Shown: positions 1 to 8,902, counted from the first letter of the stretch. The stretch is 64,000 bases of DNA from JAVBJN01 sp031546985 (GCA_031546985.1 JAVBJN010000024.1:1-64000); one strand, 5' to 3'. Numbers and translations: made by a program. Notes: generated by a model not told the origin, from the sequence alone.

Positions 1-426
1 CAGCAGCATTTCTGCCCAGTCCTGGCTTTCGGTACCACCCGCGCCGGAGTTGATTACCATTACCGCTGGCATTTCATCTTCGGGCTGGTTGAGGGTGGAT
101 TTAAATTCGAGTTCTTCAATTTCCTTAATAGCAGTGTCAAATGCCTGGCGGGCGTCTTCTTCAGCAGCTTCGCCAGCTTTCCAGAAGTCGAACATTACGG
201 CAAAATCTTCTACCGCGCTGTTAACTTTTTCATATAGGTCAAGCCAGAATTTATTGATCTTGATCCCTTTCAAAATCGACGTGGCCCGGGCATTGTCGTT
301 CCAAAAACCCGGAGCCAGCGTCAATTGTTTATCGCTCTCTATTTTAGCTTTTCTGTCATCAACAGAGAGGAAACGGCCAAGTATAATTACCCGCTCCCTC
401 ATTGTTTTCAGTTGCTCTTGCGTCAT
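1..426 (-). CDS. prfB: Peptide chain release factor 2 (RF2), N-terminal part
   Basis: RF2 recognises UGA and UAA stop codons on the ribosome and triggers peptide release. Only the first 142 residues are inside the window; the codon-recognition region and GGQ loop lie beyond the left edge. The RF2 signature GAGGTESQDWAEML is visible at residues about 128-141. Residues 17-30 (GRFLSVDDRKAKIE) match by eye the E. coli stretch LRGYLDYDAKKERLE, where many bacteria have a programmed +1 frameshift. Here the frame is continuous and no CTTTGAC slip site is present, so RF2 is probably made without frameshifting. The start ATG at 426 lies only about four bases after the predicted transcription start. The release-factor methylase prmC is at 24.9-25.8 kb. 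Confidence 0.95.
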   Translation of the reverse strand, partial: MTQEQLKTMRERVIILGRFLSVDDRKAKIESDKQLTLAPGFWNDNARATSILKGIKINKFWLDLYEKVNSAVEDFAVMFDFWKAGEAAEEDARQAFDTAIKEIEELEFKSTLNQPEDEMPAVMVINSGAGGTESQDWAEMLL

Positions 427-434
427 AATGGGTG

Positions 435-442
435 CAAAAGTA
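435..442 (-). promoter_or_regulatory. Bacteroidota -7 box for prfB
   Basis: TACTTTTG on the minus strand matches the consensus TAnnTTTG. Transcription would begin about five bases downstream, near 430, so the prfB mRNA would have an almost absent leader before the ATG at 426. Confidence 0.6.
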
Positions 443-480
443 ATGTGTTTTAGCCTAAAAGCTAGGTGCTGCGGCTAAAA

Positions 481-954
481 CTAACTGGAGTGCTTCTTAA
501 CCCAGTCTCTGATTTTTCTTACGTAGTCGAAATAGCCCATTTCCATGCGGAACCAGAAAAACAGGAAAATGAGTGCTGCCACACCCATCGTCAGGAAAGC
601 GCCTTCGCGGTATTCGCGGTGTCCGATGGTGAGAAATGCGGTAGCCACCAATACCATGAAAATACAAAAGCCCACTACAATCAATGGGCCTCCTTCGTCG
701 ATTTTCCTGGGTTTGGCGGTAAAACGGATTTGCGTGTTACGGTCGTTTCCACGAAACTCAATGTGTGAGATGGGAAGCGTAAGTACACGATTGTTTTCGT
801 CCTCTTCCGTGTGGGGAATAATCTTGATCATTCCTTCTTTTTCGGAGATTTCAAAATCGAGGCCATGCACCTTTAAATGCTGCCCGAGCAACCGGTTTCG
901 GATCTCATTAGCCGAAAGGTTTGAGTTGAAAGAGTAACTTCTGTTGAATAGCAT
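481..954 (-). CDS. Hypothetical two-TM membrane protein
   Basis: A 157-residue protein of no family I recognise. Residues 1-85 form a soluble N-terminal part rich in alternating charged and hydrophobic residues, resembling a small beta domain. Two hydrophobic segments follow at about 90-111 and 118-136, then a basic amphipathic tail (residues 140-157, YFDYVRKIRDWVKKHSS). This suggests an inner-membrane hairpin with the soluble domain facing the cytoplasm. It sits between prfB and pruA, with its start ATG at 954. The 54 bp to prfB hold the prfB promoter, so the two need not be co-transcribed. Function unknown. Confidence 0.75.
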   Translation of the reverse strand: MLFNRSYSFNSNLSANEIRNRLLGQHLKVHGLDFEISEKEGMIKIIPHTEEDENNRVLTLPISHIEFRGNDRNTQIRFTAKPRKIDEGGPLIVVGFCIFMVLVATAFLTIGHREYREGAFLTMGVAALIFLFFWFRMEMGYFDYVRKIRDWVKKHSS

Positions 955-1045
955 AGGATAGAGTTTTGATGTGAATTGATGAACAAAACATTTTTCTGAT
1001 ACTAATATATGTTTTTTACTTTATAACACAAAGGCCAAAGTGATT

Positions 1046-1053
1046 TATCTTTG
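1046..1053 (+). promoter_or_regulatory. -7 box for pruA
   Basis: TATCTTTG is a perfect TAnnTTTG match. It lies downstream of the GTG at 1040, so that GTG cannot be the translation start; the first usable start is the ATG at 1070, about 12 bases after the predicted transcription start. Confidence 0.75.
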
Positions 1054-1069
1054 CACAAATTCACACTTT

Positions 1070-2701
1070 ATGCACAATGGATATTTTCATTATCATGAGC
1101 CCAAGAACGAACCGGTTTTAAACTATGCCGCCGGAAGTGCCGAAAAGGCCGCCCTTAAAAAGGCTCTGGCAGAACTGAAAGCAGAACAGGCAGACATTCC
1201 GATGTATATCGGAGGTGAAGAAGTGAGAACAGGAAGCACAAAAGAGATCCGTCCTCCGCATGAAATCAGTCATATCTTAGGCCGTTTCCACGAAGGAAAT
1301 GCCGACCACGTAAAAGCTGCTATTGACGCGGCGCTGGAAGCCCGCAAACAATGGGCTGCTACCAGCTGGGAAGAGCGCGCTGCCATCTTTATGAAAGCGG
1401 CCGATCTGCTGGCGACCAAATACCGCCCTTACATGAACGCTGCTACGATGCTGGGCCAGAGCAAGAATGCTTACCAGGCCGAGATCGACAGTGCTTGCGA
1501 ACTGATTGATTTCCTGCGTTTTAACGTACATTTTTTAACCCAGATCTATAACCAGCAGCCGGTTTCTGGCCCTGGTATGCACAACCGCCTGGAGTACCGC
1601 GCGCTGGAAGGTTTTACCCTGGCGGTAACACCATTCAACTTTACTGCTATTGGTGGTAACCTGCCTACTTCTATGGCTATGTGCGGCAACGTAGTGGTTT
1701 GGAAAGCTGCCAACACGCAGATTTACAGTGCCAATATGTTTATGCGCATCCTCAGAGAAGCGGGTCTGCCTGCAGGTGTAATCAACCTGGTATATGTAGA
1801 TGGGCCAACCATTGGCGATATCTGCTTTAACCATGCCGATTTTGCTGGTGTACACTTTACCGGATCTACCGGCGTATTCCAAACCATGTGGAAGACGATT
1901 GGCCAGAACATTTCGAAATACAAAACCTATCCCCGCATTGTGGGCGAAACCGGTGGTAAAGATTTCGTTTGGGCTCACCCCAGCGCTAACCCCGATGCAG
2001 TAGCAGTGGGCCTGGCACGTGGCGCATTTGAATACCAGGGTCAGAAATGCTCTGCTGCAAGCCGTGCTTACCTGCCCAGCAATATTGCCGAAGCAGTTAA
2101 AACCAAACTGGTTGCTGATGTGAAAACCATGAAAATGGGTACCACCGAAGATTTTACCAACTTTGTGAACGCGGTTATTGACGAGCGTTCTTTTGATAAG
2201 ATCGCCAGCTATATCGACAATGCTAAAAACGATCCGGCTGCTAAAATCCTGGTGGGTGGCAACTACGATAAATCTAAAGGTTACTTTATTGAGCCTACTG
2301 TAATCGAAACCAACGATCCTAAGTACATTACCATGTGCGAAGAGATCTTTGGCCCGGTGCTGACCGTTTATGTATACGAAGCCGACCAGTGGGAAGCATC
2401 GCTGGATATCGTAAACACGACTTCGCCTTACGCGCTTACCGGTGCTATCTTTAGCCAGGACCGTTATGCTGTAGAAGTAGCTACCCGCAAACTGGTAGAT
2501 GCTGCGGGTAACTTCTATGTAAATGATAAACCAACCGGTGCGGTAGTAGGCCAGCAGCCATTTGGCGGCGCGCGTGCTTCCGGTACCAACGATAAAGCGG
2601 GTAGTGCGCTGAACCTGTACCGCTGGTTAAGTGCCCGTACCATTAAGGAAACATATGTGCCGGTTACTGATTACCGCTATTCGTTCCTGAACGAAGCATA
2701 A
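1070..2701 (+). CDS. pruA: 1-pyrroline-5-carboxylate (L-glutamate gamma-semialdehyde) dehydrogenase
   Basis: This 543-residue aldehyde dehydrogenase oxidises glutamate gamma-semialdehyde to glutamate with NAD+, the second step of proline catabolism. The catalytic cysteine is Cys327 in QGQKCSAASRAY and the general base is Glu293 in VGETGGKD; the cofactor region FTGSTGVF is at 263-270 and TPFNFTAIGGN at 187-197. Overall it resembles the stand-alone P5C dehydrogenases related to the mitochondrial enzyme rather than the bifunctional PutA type, and no proline dehydrogenase is in the window. The ATG at 1070 was preferred to the in-frame GTG at 1040 because the -7 box lies between them. A hairpin terminator follows at 2838. 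Confidence 0.95.
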   Translation: MHNGYFHYHEPKNEPVLNYAAGSAEKAALKKALAELKAEQADIPMYIGGEEVRTGSTKEIRPPHEISHILGRFHEGNADHVKAAIDAALEARKQWAATSWEERAAIFMKAADLLATKYRPYMNAATMLGQSKNAYQAEIDSACELIDFLRFNVHFLTQIYNQQPVSGPGMHNRLEYRALEGFTLAVTPFNFTAIGGNLPTSMAMCGNVVVWKAANTQIYSANMFMRILREAGLPAGVINLVYVDGPTIGDICFNHADFAGVHFTGSTGVFQTMWKTIGQNISKYKTYPRIVGETGGKDFVWAHPSANPDAVAVGLARGAFEYQGQKCSAASRAYLPSNIAEAVKTKLVADVKTMKMGTTEDFTNFVNAVIDERSFDKIASYIDNAKNDPAAKILVGGNYDKSKGYFIEPTVIETNDPKYITMCEEIFGPVLTVYVYEADQWEASLDIVNTTSPYALTGAIFSQDRYAVEVATRKLVDAAGNFYVNDKPTGAVVGQQPFGGARASGTNDKAGSALNLYRWLSARTIKETYVPVTDYRYSFLNEA

Positions 2702-2766
2702 TTCGATCGCTGATTGGAGGATGTCTGATGTGCGATCGCTGATCGCTGATCTGATCTTCGCGAGAA

Positions 2767-2926
2767 AGACCTGCCAGCTTCGTAGGTCCTGTCAGGTTTG
2801 CGTATAAGAATCTTACGAAATTAGCATACCAATATCTAATCCCTCTGCCTAACCGCAGGGGGATTTTTTGTTAGACCTGTCGGGTCCGCAGGTTCCCGCA
2901 GTGGCGGGACGGGCTCTGGCAGGTCT
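2767..2926. repeat. Intergenic inverted-repeat element
   Basis: The 324 bp between pruA and the MFS gene carry AGACCTGCCAG at 2767-2777 and its exact inverse CTGGCAGGTCT at 2916-2926. Between them lie further partial copies (GTCCTGTCAGGT, GACCTGTCGGGTC) and a CCCGCAGTGGCGGGACGGG unit that resembles the GGGCGGGACAGG core found at about 29.5, 38.5 and 41.2 kb. Short direct repeats of CGATCGCTGAT lie just upstream at 2703-2752. It is probably a dispersed non-coding repeat. The pruA terminator lies inside it. Confidence 0.5.
2838..2870 (+). terminator. Hairpin terminator after pruA
   Basis: AATCCCTCTGC and GCAGGGGGATT form an 11-bp stem with one wobble pair around a CTAACC loop, followed by a T run. 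Confidence 0.75.
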
Positions 2927-3025
2927 CAGTTATTTCCGCATCATCGCTCAATGCGGTATAAATGGTTGTGATGGCAACCCTTGCGGATTGTACGTAACTT
3001 AGCGGCGCTAAAAGGAAATATTGTT

Positions 3026-4213
3026 ATGCAGCAGGGAATGAGCAAAGGATTAACGGTACTGATGGCGGCGGCTACGGGTTTGATTGTAGCCAATGTGTAT
3101 TACAACCAGCCGTTGATTGTGATGATAGCCAAGACTTTTAATGTAAGTGAAAGCAACGCGGGGCAGATCTCTTTTCTGACCCAGGTAGGTTATGCAATGG
3201 GCCTGTTCTTTTGTGTGCCGCTGGGCGATTGGTTTGAGCGAAAGAAGCAGATACTGGTTATGACTTTTCTCTCTGCGCTGGCTTTGTTTGCGGCTGCGTA
3301 TTCCAACTCTTTATTGCTGCTAAAGATTACCGCTTTTACCATAGGCTTTACCTCTGTGGTGCCACAACTGATATTGCCATTGGCGGCTAACTTAACGGCA
3401 CCTGAGCAGCGGGGTAAGATCATAGGTTTTATAATGAGTGGTTTGCTGATAGGCATTTTACTGTCGCGCACTTTGAGCGGCGTAGTGGGTGCACACCTGG
3501 GCTGGCGGGCCATGTTTGGTATTGCAGGCGCTATTTGTATTGTGCTTATGGCTATCATGGCGGTGGCGTTGCCGCAGAACCGTCCCGACTTTAAAGGATC
3601 TTACAGCAATCTGATGGGCTCGCTGTTTACATTGATTAAAACGCAACCGGTACTGCGCGAGGCCTCTGTGATTACCGCTTGTGCATTTGCCAGTTTTGGT
3701 TTGTTCTGGATTGGTATTGTGTTTCTCTTATCTGGCGAACCCTATCATTTTACCAGCGATAAGATTGGCTTAATGGGCCTGGCTGCCGCAGCCGGTGCTT
3801 TGGGTGCGCCACTGATCGGCAAAATATCGGATAAAAAGAATCCCCGTATTGCCATTGGCTATGGGTTGGGATTAATTCTGCTGAGTTTCATCTTGTTTTA
3901 TTTCTTCCGCAATTCACTGGTTGTACTGATAGCAGGTATCGTGCTGCTGGACCTGGGCTTGCAGGCCGCGCATATCTCCAATCAAACCCGTATTTACGCT
4001 TTGATACCCGAAGCCAGAAACCGCATTAATACGGTGTACATGACCACCGGTTTTATTGGTACTTCCATTGGCTCTGGTGTAGGCCTTTGGGTTTGGGATC
4101 TGGCAGGTTGGAGCGGAGTGTCTATAGCCGGGGTCGTGTTTATGTTGATTGCTTTTGCGGTTTACGCATTAACGTTCCGTAAGGCAGCGCAGACACCAAC
4201 CGTAGCGGCATAG
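3026..4213 (+). CDS. MFS transporter (DHA1-like efflux family)
   Basis: A 395-residue integral membrane protein with about 12 hydrophobic segments. After TM1 comes ANVYYNQPL, and the loop between TM2 and TM3 reads PLGDWFERKKQ, the MFS motif A that gates transport. The size and pattern fit drug:H+ antiporter-like MFS exporters such as AraJ/YbcL relatives; the substrate cannot be read from sequence. The start ATG at 3026 is preferred over the upstream TTG at 2981 because a -7-like sequence (TAACTTAG, 2995-3002) lies between them. It is a single-gene unit, tail to tail with the T9SS protein that ends at 4214. Confidence 0.85.
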   Translation: MQQGMSKGLTVLMAAATGLIVANVYYNQPLIVMIAKTFNVSESNAGQISFLTQVGYAMGLFFCVPLGDWFERKKQILVMTFLSALALFAAAYSNSLLLLKITAFTIGFTSVVPQLILPLAANLTAPEQRGKIIGFIMSGLLIGILLSRTLSGVVGAHLGWRAMFGIAGAICIVLMAIMAVALPQNRPDFKGSYSNLMGSLFTLIKTQPVLREASVITACAFASFGLFWIGIVFLLSGEPYHFTSDKIGLMGLAAAAGALGAPLIGKISDKKNPRIAIGYGLGLILLSFILFYFFRNSLVVLIAGIVLLDLGLQAAHISNQTRIYALIPEARNRINTVYMTTGFIGTSIGSGVGLWVWDLAGWSGVSIAGVVFMLIAFAVYALTFRKAAQTPTVAA

Positions 4214-5602
4214 TTACTGCTGCTTAGATAATCTTACCAGTTTTACCTGCCCTTCATCGTTTTGTAGTTTTAAAAGATAGGTCTGCCCGGGCATTGCCGG
4301 CAACTGGTCTATGGCCAATGTGTTATAACCTGCCGGTAAATGATAACTACGGGTCAAAACAATTATGCCCAGTTGGTTGTATACCGTAGCGCTAAGGGAA
4401 GTGGGCTTGCTCATTCTGCAACCGATATGAATGGCGTGCGCAAAAGGTATGGGATAAACCTTTTCAACTTCGAAAGTGCTAAACTCGTTTGCAGGGCGTT
4501 GTATTTTTACCGTTTTACTATAACTGAAACTACCATCTTTGGCAACCAGCTTAAGCCGGTAAAACAGCGTGGTAGCTAGTTCTACGCTGTCTTCAAAATG
4601 ATAGACTGCGGCATAGCCCGCGGTATAAGGTGCTTGTTTATGCAGTGGGCTAAAGTCGGAGGCATTGGTACTGCGTTCTATTTCAAAATAGGCATGATCT
4701 GTTTCCTGCTCCGTTTTCCAGCTCAGGATATTACGGTCTGCGGCGGGTATACCTTCAAATGAAGAAAGGGTAACGGGCAGTTGCAAGCTGGGGATTATAA
4801 TGCCCGAAACTGCAAACAAGGCAAACCTGGCCCTGGGGCTTACCAATGTATCGGGTACATTAGGATCTACAAAAGCACCAAAGAAAACAACATAGCTCAC
4901 AGAGTCGAATCCGTTTGCCGGGTATACTTTCTGGTAAAGGTTGCATTCGCTGCTGTTGAGGCTGCTGAACTGGCCTGCAGTAGCGGTGCCGCGGCGTACC
5001 CTGCCATAGCCTCCGGCAGCTCTGTTGGGCGCATTGTGAAGCAACCAGTCTGGCACATACCAATAGGTTAGTGTATCCTGCGGAGCGCCTCCGGCATAGT
5101 GTATAATAACGCCTATAGGTATGGTATCGCCAAAGGCATTAGAGGTAACACCTAAAAAAGCGAGGCTGTCGCAGTGCATGGGATGCTCAAAGAAGATGGT
5201 ATCGTACTCACCGGCTTTCATTAAAAGCACATTGGGCGAATCGTATGGGGCAAGAGTGAAACTCAGGTTGGGATTAATGGCGCTGGTGACGATACGGTTG
5301 GTAGGCAAGCCCGTTTCTGCAAAAGGAGCAGTGGCGTTGTAAAGAATACAGTTCCCGGTGTCGTTTTGCGCATCTACAAAGCCCTGGGCGTAATAGGTAA
5401 ATCCGTTTCCGGAGCCACCAAAAGCATCAAAATCAGTGGTAGTTGTAGCTGCAACGGTTTGCGTAACACCACCACAAACCCCTCCGTTGGCAACCAGATC
5501 GGCATTTAACCCCACCAGTTTAAAATGCGCCCAGACTTGTGCGTGGCTTACCTGGTTCATCCATAATATGAAAAAACATAGGGCGCAGGTTATTCTTTTC
5601 AT
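4214..5602 (-). CDS. Secreted protein with T9SS type A C-terminal sorting domain
   Basis: A 462-residue exported protein. Residues 1-22 form a signal peptide ending at VSHAQ. The middle, roughly residues 23-280, is a beta-rich region of unknown function with several paired cysteines. Residues about 285-370 look like a fibronectin/Ig-like segment (LPVTLSSFEG...ILSWKTEQETDHAYFEIERS) often seen before sorting domains. The last ~80 residues (VEKVYPIPF ... LLKLQNDEGQVKLVRLSKQ) match the type A sorting domain used by the type IX secretion system, so the protein is probably released or anchored on the cell surface. The start at 5602 is set by the -7 box at 5622; an ATG at 5617 would coincide with the transcription start. 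Confidence 0.85.
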   Translation of the reverse strand: MKRITCALCFFILWMNQVSHAQVWAHFKLVGLNADLVANGGVCGGVTQTVAATTTTDFDAFGGSGNGFTYYAQGFVDAQNDTGNCILYNATAPFAETGLPTNRIVTSAINPNLSFTLAPYDSPNVLLMKAGEYDTIFFEHPMHCDSLAFLGVTSNAFGDTIPIGVIIHYAGGAPQDTLTYWYVPDWLLHNAPNRAAGGYGRVRRGTATAGQFSSLNSSECNLYQKVYPANGFDSVSYVVFFGAFVDPNVPDTLVSPRARFALFAVSGIIIPSLQLPVTLSSFEGIPAADRNILSWKTEQETDHAYFEIERSTNASDFSPLHKQAPYTAGYAAVYHFEDSVELATTLFYRLKLVAKDGSFSYSKTVKIQRPANEFSTFEVEKVYPIPFAHAIHIGCRMSKPTSLSATVYNQLGIIVLTRSYHLPAGYNTLAIDQLPAMPGQTYLLKLQNDEGQVKLVRLSKQQ

Positions 5603-5621
5603 ATTTGCATTAATCATAATG

Positions 5622-5629
5622 CAAATGTA
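5622..5629 (-). promoter_or_regulatory. -7 box for the T9SS-secreted protein
   Basis: TACATTTG on the minus strand is a perfect TAnnTTTG match in the 43-bp gap between the lodB-like gene and the T9SS protein. The secreted protein therefore has its own promoter and need not be part of the oxidase operon. Confidence 0.7.
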
Positions 5630-5645
5630 GGCAAAGAATCTTCAA

Positions 5646-6767
5646 TTAAATGGATATCGGCTTGGGAGCAAAAGCCCTTCGTAGCCAGAATGCAGATTCC
5701 TTAAACCTTTGCTCATAACTATATTGGGTATGGTGCATTTTGAGGTACACTTCAAAAGCCTGGCTAATGGCCCAATCATAAGCGGGCAGTGCTTCTTTAG
5801 CGCCAAGAAACGTATCTGCAATGGCATGACCGGCATAATAGCCGCCTTCCAGCGAAGAAACAATACCATAAGAAGAAACAGGATCGTAGGCATAAGCGGC
5901 ATCGCCTACCGCCAGCCAGTTGGGCCCATGCCGTTGGGTAAGCATTGCGGTGCTGGCGGTTTGGGTAAGCATGGGATGTATGTTGGGAAGCACATTTGCA
6001 AGCAGTCCCGAAACGAGTTGGGAGGACTGCGCGCTTTGCAGAAATACATCGCGGTTAAGCAGGTTTTGGTCGAGCATGTTGCTATCGGTCATAAAAGCGA
6101 GGGCCAGCATGTTTTGTGGTAGCGGCGCAGCATACCACCAGCCATTGGCCGTGGCTTCTATAAAGGTGTATTGTGGTTGCACGGGTTCGCTTAACGTAAC
6201 ATGGGTGCAAATGCCCGACAAATGATCGAAATGCTTGCGGTCTATACCCATGCTGCGGCTAATGCGCGATGCACGGCCTGTGGCATCTACTATAAAACCA
6301 CATTGCAAGGTTTGTACCGTACCATTGGCATGTTGTAAGGTTACTTCCCATCCGTTGGGCACAGGTATGCATTGCTGAATACGGCAATCGGCATACCAGG
6401 TAATGTTTTTGCTTTCGCATTCGGCCTGCAATTGTTGTTCAAATACCAGCCTGTTCAAGTGCCAGCCCTGGCTGTGCAGGCGGTTCATAAAGTTTTCGTC
6501 GGCCACAGTGTCAGATCCCCAGAGAAAACGGTTGCCATAGCAAGCCAGGTGCTCCGGCTCGCGCAGCAAATGGGCCAGTTTTAACTTTCGCAGCAAAGGC
6601 ATAGCATTGGCGGGAACGGTTTCGCCAGGTTTAAAAGCATGTTTGTAGCTTGCATTAGCCACCACACAAGGAATACCACGGGCATGTAAACTTAAAGCGG
6701 TGGCCGATCCCGCAGGACCGCCACCGGCTATAAATACAGGAATAAAGGCTATGGTCTTATCTTTCAT
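5646..6767 (-). CDS. LodB/GoxB-like FAD-dependent oxidoreductase (oxidase maturation protein)
   Basis: A 373-residue flavoprotein. The FAD-binding Rossmann motif AGGGPAGSATAL is near residues 14-25, the ATG motif VDATGRASR near 160, and the second FAD motif GDAAYAYDPVSSYGI near 290; this arrangement is shared with tryptophan-halogenase-like monooxygenases. In the known lodAB and goxAB operons the LodB/GoxB flavoprotein is needed to build the cysteine tryptophylquinone in its partner oxidase. Here it directly follows the lodA-like gene and overlaps its end by 11 bp, which supports that role. An ATG-initiated frame extends 44 codons further upstream but only into lodA-like sequence; the Rossmann fold begins right after the ATG at 6767. 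Confidence 0.85.
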   Translation of the reverse strand: MKDKTIAFIPVFIAGGGPAGSATALSLHARGIPCVVANASYKHAFKPGETVPANAMPLLRKLKLAHLLREPEHLACYGNRFLWGSDTVADENFMNRLHSQGWHLNRLVFEQQLQAECESKNITWYADCRIQQCIPVPNGWEVTLQHANGTVQTLQCGFIVDATGRASRISRSMGIDRKHFDHLSGICTHVTLSEPVQPQYTFIEATANGWWYAAPLPQNMLALAFMTDSNMLDQNLLNRDVFLQSAQSSQLVSGLLANVLPNIHPMLTQTASTAMLTQRHGPNWLAVGDAAYAYDPVSSYGIVSSLEGGYYAGHAIADTFLGAKEALPAYDWAISQAFEVYLKMHHTQYSYEQRFKESAFWLRRAFAPKPISI

Positions 6768-8670
6768 TTCTTCTGAATAATGGACGATCCCGAACCGGAC
6801 GCTGTGCTGTTTCTTCAATGCCAGCCACGCTTTTGAGCACCGTTTTGGCTGCTTTAACCATAGGCTCGCTAGCGTTTTCGGCAATCTTAACCTGCTCAAA
6901 AGTAGGGTCTTTTTCTATGAACGGCCCACGGTCAGATTCTACCCAAAGTTGTGTAGGCAACCATTCGTGCTGGCTTTTTTCCGGCAGCGGATGTTCGCAG
7001 ATAATGCCCAGCTCATGCCATTTCTTCACCATATTGTTGATACGGGTTACATATTGGTTGCCCAGGTCGCGCATCCAGTCCTGGCGGTAATCCAGGTGCT
7101 TGAGGCGTTGCGGCATTACCACCGATGCATCGCTCAGGCGCTTGTAACTGTCGGCAGAGAGAATATAGTTAGGCACCCTTGCAGCCCAGAACGAAGGCAG
7201 GGTAAGGTAGGTAGATGGGTCGTAACCAGAGAGGCAACTGGCTTCATCGGTCTGCCAGGGCACACCCAGCCAACGTGTAAGCGATCCAGGGCCGCTACCA
7301 TCCAGCGGGCCGCCATTGCCCAATGCCATTTGCGGAGCCAGCATAGGGCCATAATCATCTTTAGGCATTTCGTTTTCGGCCAGAATTTTTAGGCGGAAAG
7401 GTTTGTCCCAGATAATAAGATTGCGCAGCGGCCAGGTAAGCTCAATACCCGGGTGGAAAGGGCCGCCCAGGCACTCTTCCAGCGGAGCGCGGTTCATAGC
7501 TTCGGTTTGCTCCTGGGCCGATAATTTGTCGAAATCTACAGGCCCGGTAGGTTGTGTGCCCGTAGTAAAATCGCCATTGGCCCATTGCTGCATCCATTCA
7601 AACTGGGTATGTGTTAATGGCAGGCACACATTGGGCAGGTCTTCGTAATCGCCAAACGCATCGCCGTAGAATGGCGGAATCTTAGCAGGCTCATACGCTT
7701 CGCCATCTGGCTGGCGGTACCAGTCGGCCACTTTTTTGCGCAGCGCCTGGCTGGCCGCAGAAGGGTCTTTTAATTGGGCTAGCATCTCATTGCTGGTAAA
7801 ATCGCTGGGCGAGTTTTGACCAAACAGGATATAGAAACCACCGTTTACCCACTGGGTTTGCACGGTACGCTCCAGTATAGGGTAAATGTGTTTCCAGAAG
7901 GTAATGGCTTTGGGTTTTTCCAGCCATTGCGAGCGGTAGTAGAGGTCTTCTACCACATCGAGCATGGTAACCACACCAAATAAGCCCTGGCCAAAGTTGG
8001 GTGGGGTAACGGCCACCATGGCTGGTTCTGCTTCAAAAGTTTGTCCGTTGTAGGTTACTGTGGCGCGGATGGTGCCATCCGATACATCGTCGTGCCAGCC
8101 ATCGTTGTTGGCAAATGTAACCGCCTGTGCGCCGTCGTAAGAGGCAGAATGACCATCGCCACCCAATACGATGAGGCGGCCCTGCTCGTCAGTGCGTATT
8201 TCGCCCAAAGGCACTTCAATGTTGTAGAATTTGCCACCCGTAAAACGGTAGGCTTCGCCCTGGGTATTGATGCCGGTGATGCTGCGTGCACCCGGATCGA
8301 TAATGAGTTTTTCTCTTCCGGCTGTTACTGCATCGTTGCGGAAAGCGCTGGGCAATGCCAGTCCGGGAAGATCGAGTGCGTTGTTAAACTGGTACCAGCC
8401 CGCTTTACGGTTGGCGATATGCGCTCGCCAGCCAATGGTAGCGCCGTTTTTGGCACTCAGTTCGCTTACCACTTCGTTTTGGTCGTTAAGGCCATAAACG
8501 CGGAAACGAACGGCTTGTTTCTTAACACGGCCTTTTTTGTCTTTGTAGCCGTCTTCGGGCACAGCGGCTTGCCCGGGAACGTCGGAGGCAATATAATATT
8601 CATCTGAATTGCCTACACGGGCCACGCCCAAAGGCGGGTAAATGGCCACTTTTACAATCTTGTCTGACAT
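6757..8670 (-). CDS. LodA/GoxA-like CTQ-dependent amino-acid or amine oxidase
   Basis: A 637-residue protein of the LodA family: oxidases that use a self-derived cysteine tryptophylquinone (CTQ) and release H2O2 from amino acids (lysine epsilon-oxidase LodA, glycine oxidase GoxA). The N-terminus KVAIYPPLGVARVGNS is typical of the family. The conserved region VPWQTDEASC (Cys479) followed by LPSFWAARVPN (Trp495) carries the best candidates for the crosslinked cofactor residues, but the exact pair needs alignment because LodA spaces its pair further apart. The family region ECLGGPFHPGIELTW is at 399-413. The protein is shorter than LodA (about 726 residues) and has no signal peptide. It is followed by a LodB-like gene with an 11-bp overlap. 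Substrate unknown. Confidence 0.88.
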   Translation of the reverse strand: MSDKIVKVAIYPPLGVARVGNSDEYYIASDVPGQAAVPEDGYKDKKGRVKKQAVRFRVYGLNDQNEVVSELSAKNGATIGWRAHIANRKAGWYQFNNALDLPGLALPSAFRNDAVTAGREKLIIDPGARSITGINTQGEAYRFTGGKFYNIEVPLGEIRTDEQGRLIVLGGDGHSASYDGAQAVTFANNDGWHDDVSDGTIRATVTYNGQTFEAEPAMVAVTPPNFGQGLFGVVTMLDVVEDLYYRSQWLEKPKAITFWKHIYPILERTVQTQWVNGGFYILFGQNSPSDFTSNEMLAQLKDPSAASQALRKKVADWYRQPDGEAYEPAKIPPFYGDAFGDYEDLPNVCLPLTHTQFEWMQQWANGDFTTGTQPTGPVDFDKLSAQEQTEAMNRAPLEECLGGPFHPGIELTWPLRNLIIWDKPFRLKILAENEMPKDDYGPMLAPQMALGNGGPLDGSGPGSLTRWLGVPWQTDEASCLSGYDPSTYLTLPSFWAARVPNYILSADSYKRLSDASVVMPQRLKHLDYRQDWMRDLGNQYVTRINNMVKKWHELGIICEHPLPEKSQHEWLPTQLWVESDRGPFIEKDPTFEQVKIAENASEPMVKAAKTVLKSVAGIEETAQRPVRDRPLFRRNER

Positions 8671-8902
8671 GGTTGCTGGATGGATGTATGGTTAAATAAA
8701 TAATAACGGGTTTAACGGGCTATATGGCTTTGCAAGTAGAAATGCCATCGCGGAAAGGCAATAGGCTGGCTGGGCCAATCGGGGTATACCGATGTTTTTT
8801 TCATTTTGGTTGATTTGCGGTTATAGATAGTTTGCAATATAATTTGAAATATTTCAAAATGCAAAATTCAAGACTTACCAATCTTTTATTATACCAATAG
8901 CG

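Noticed and set aside
2703..2752. Tandem CGATCGCTGAT words after pruA as a possible replication or regulatory site
   Set aside because: Only three partial copies and no associated protein gene; treated as part of the intergenic repeat region.
8041..8607. Plus-strand frames opposite the lodA-like gene
   Set aside because: Antisense shadows of a strongly supported enzyme gene.
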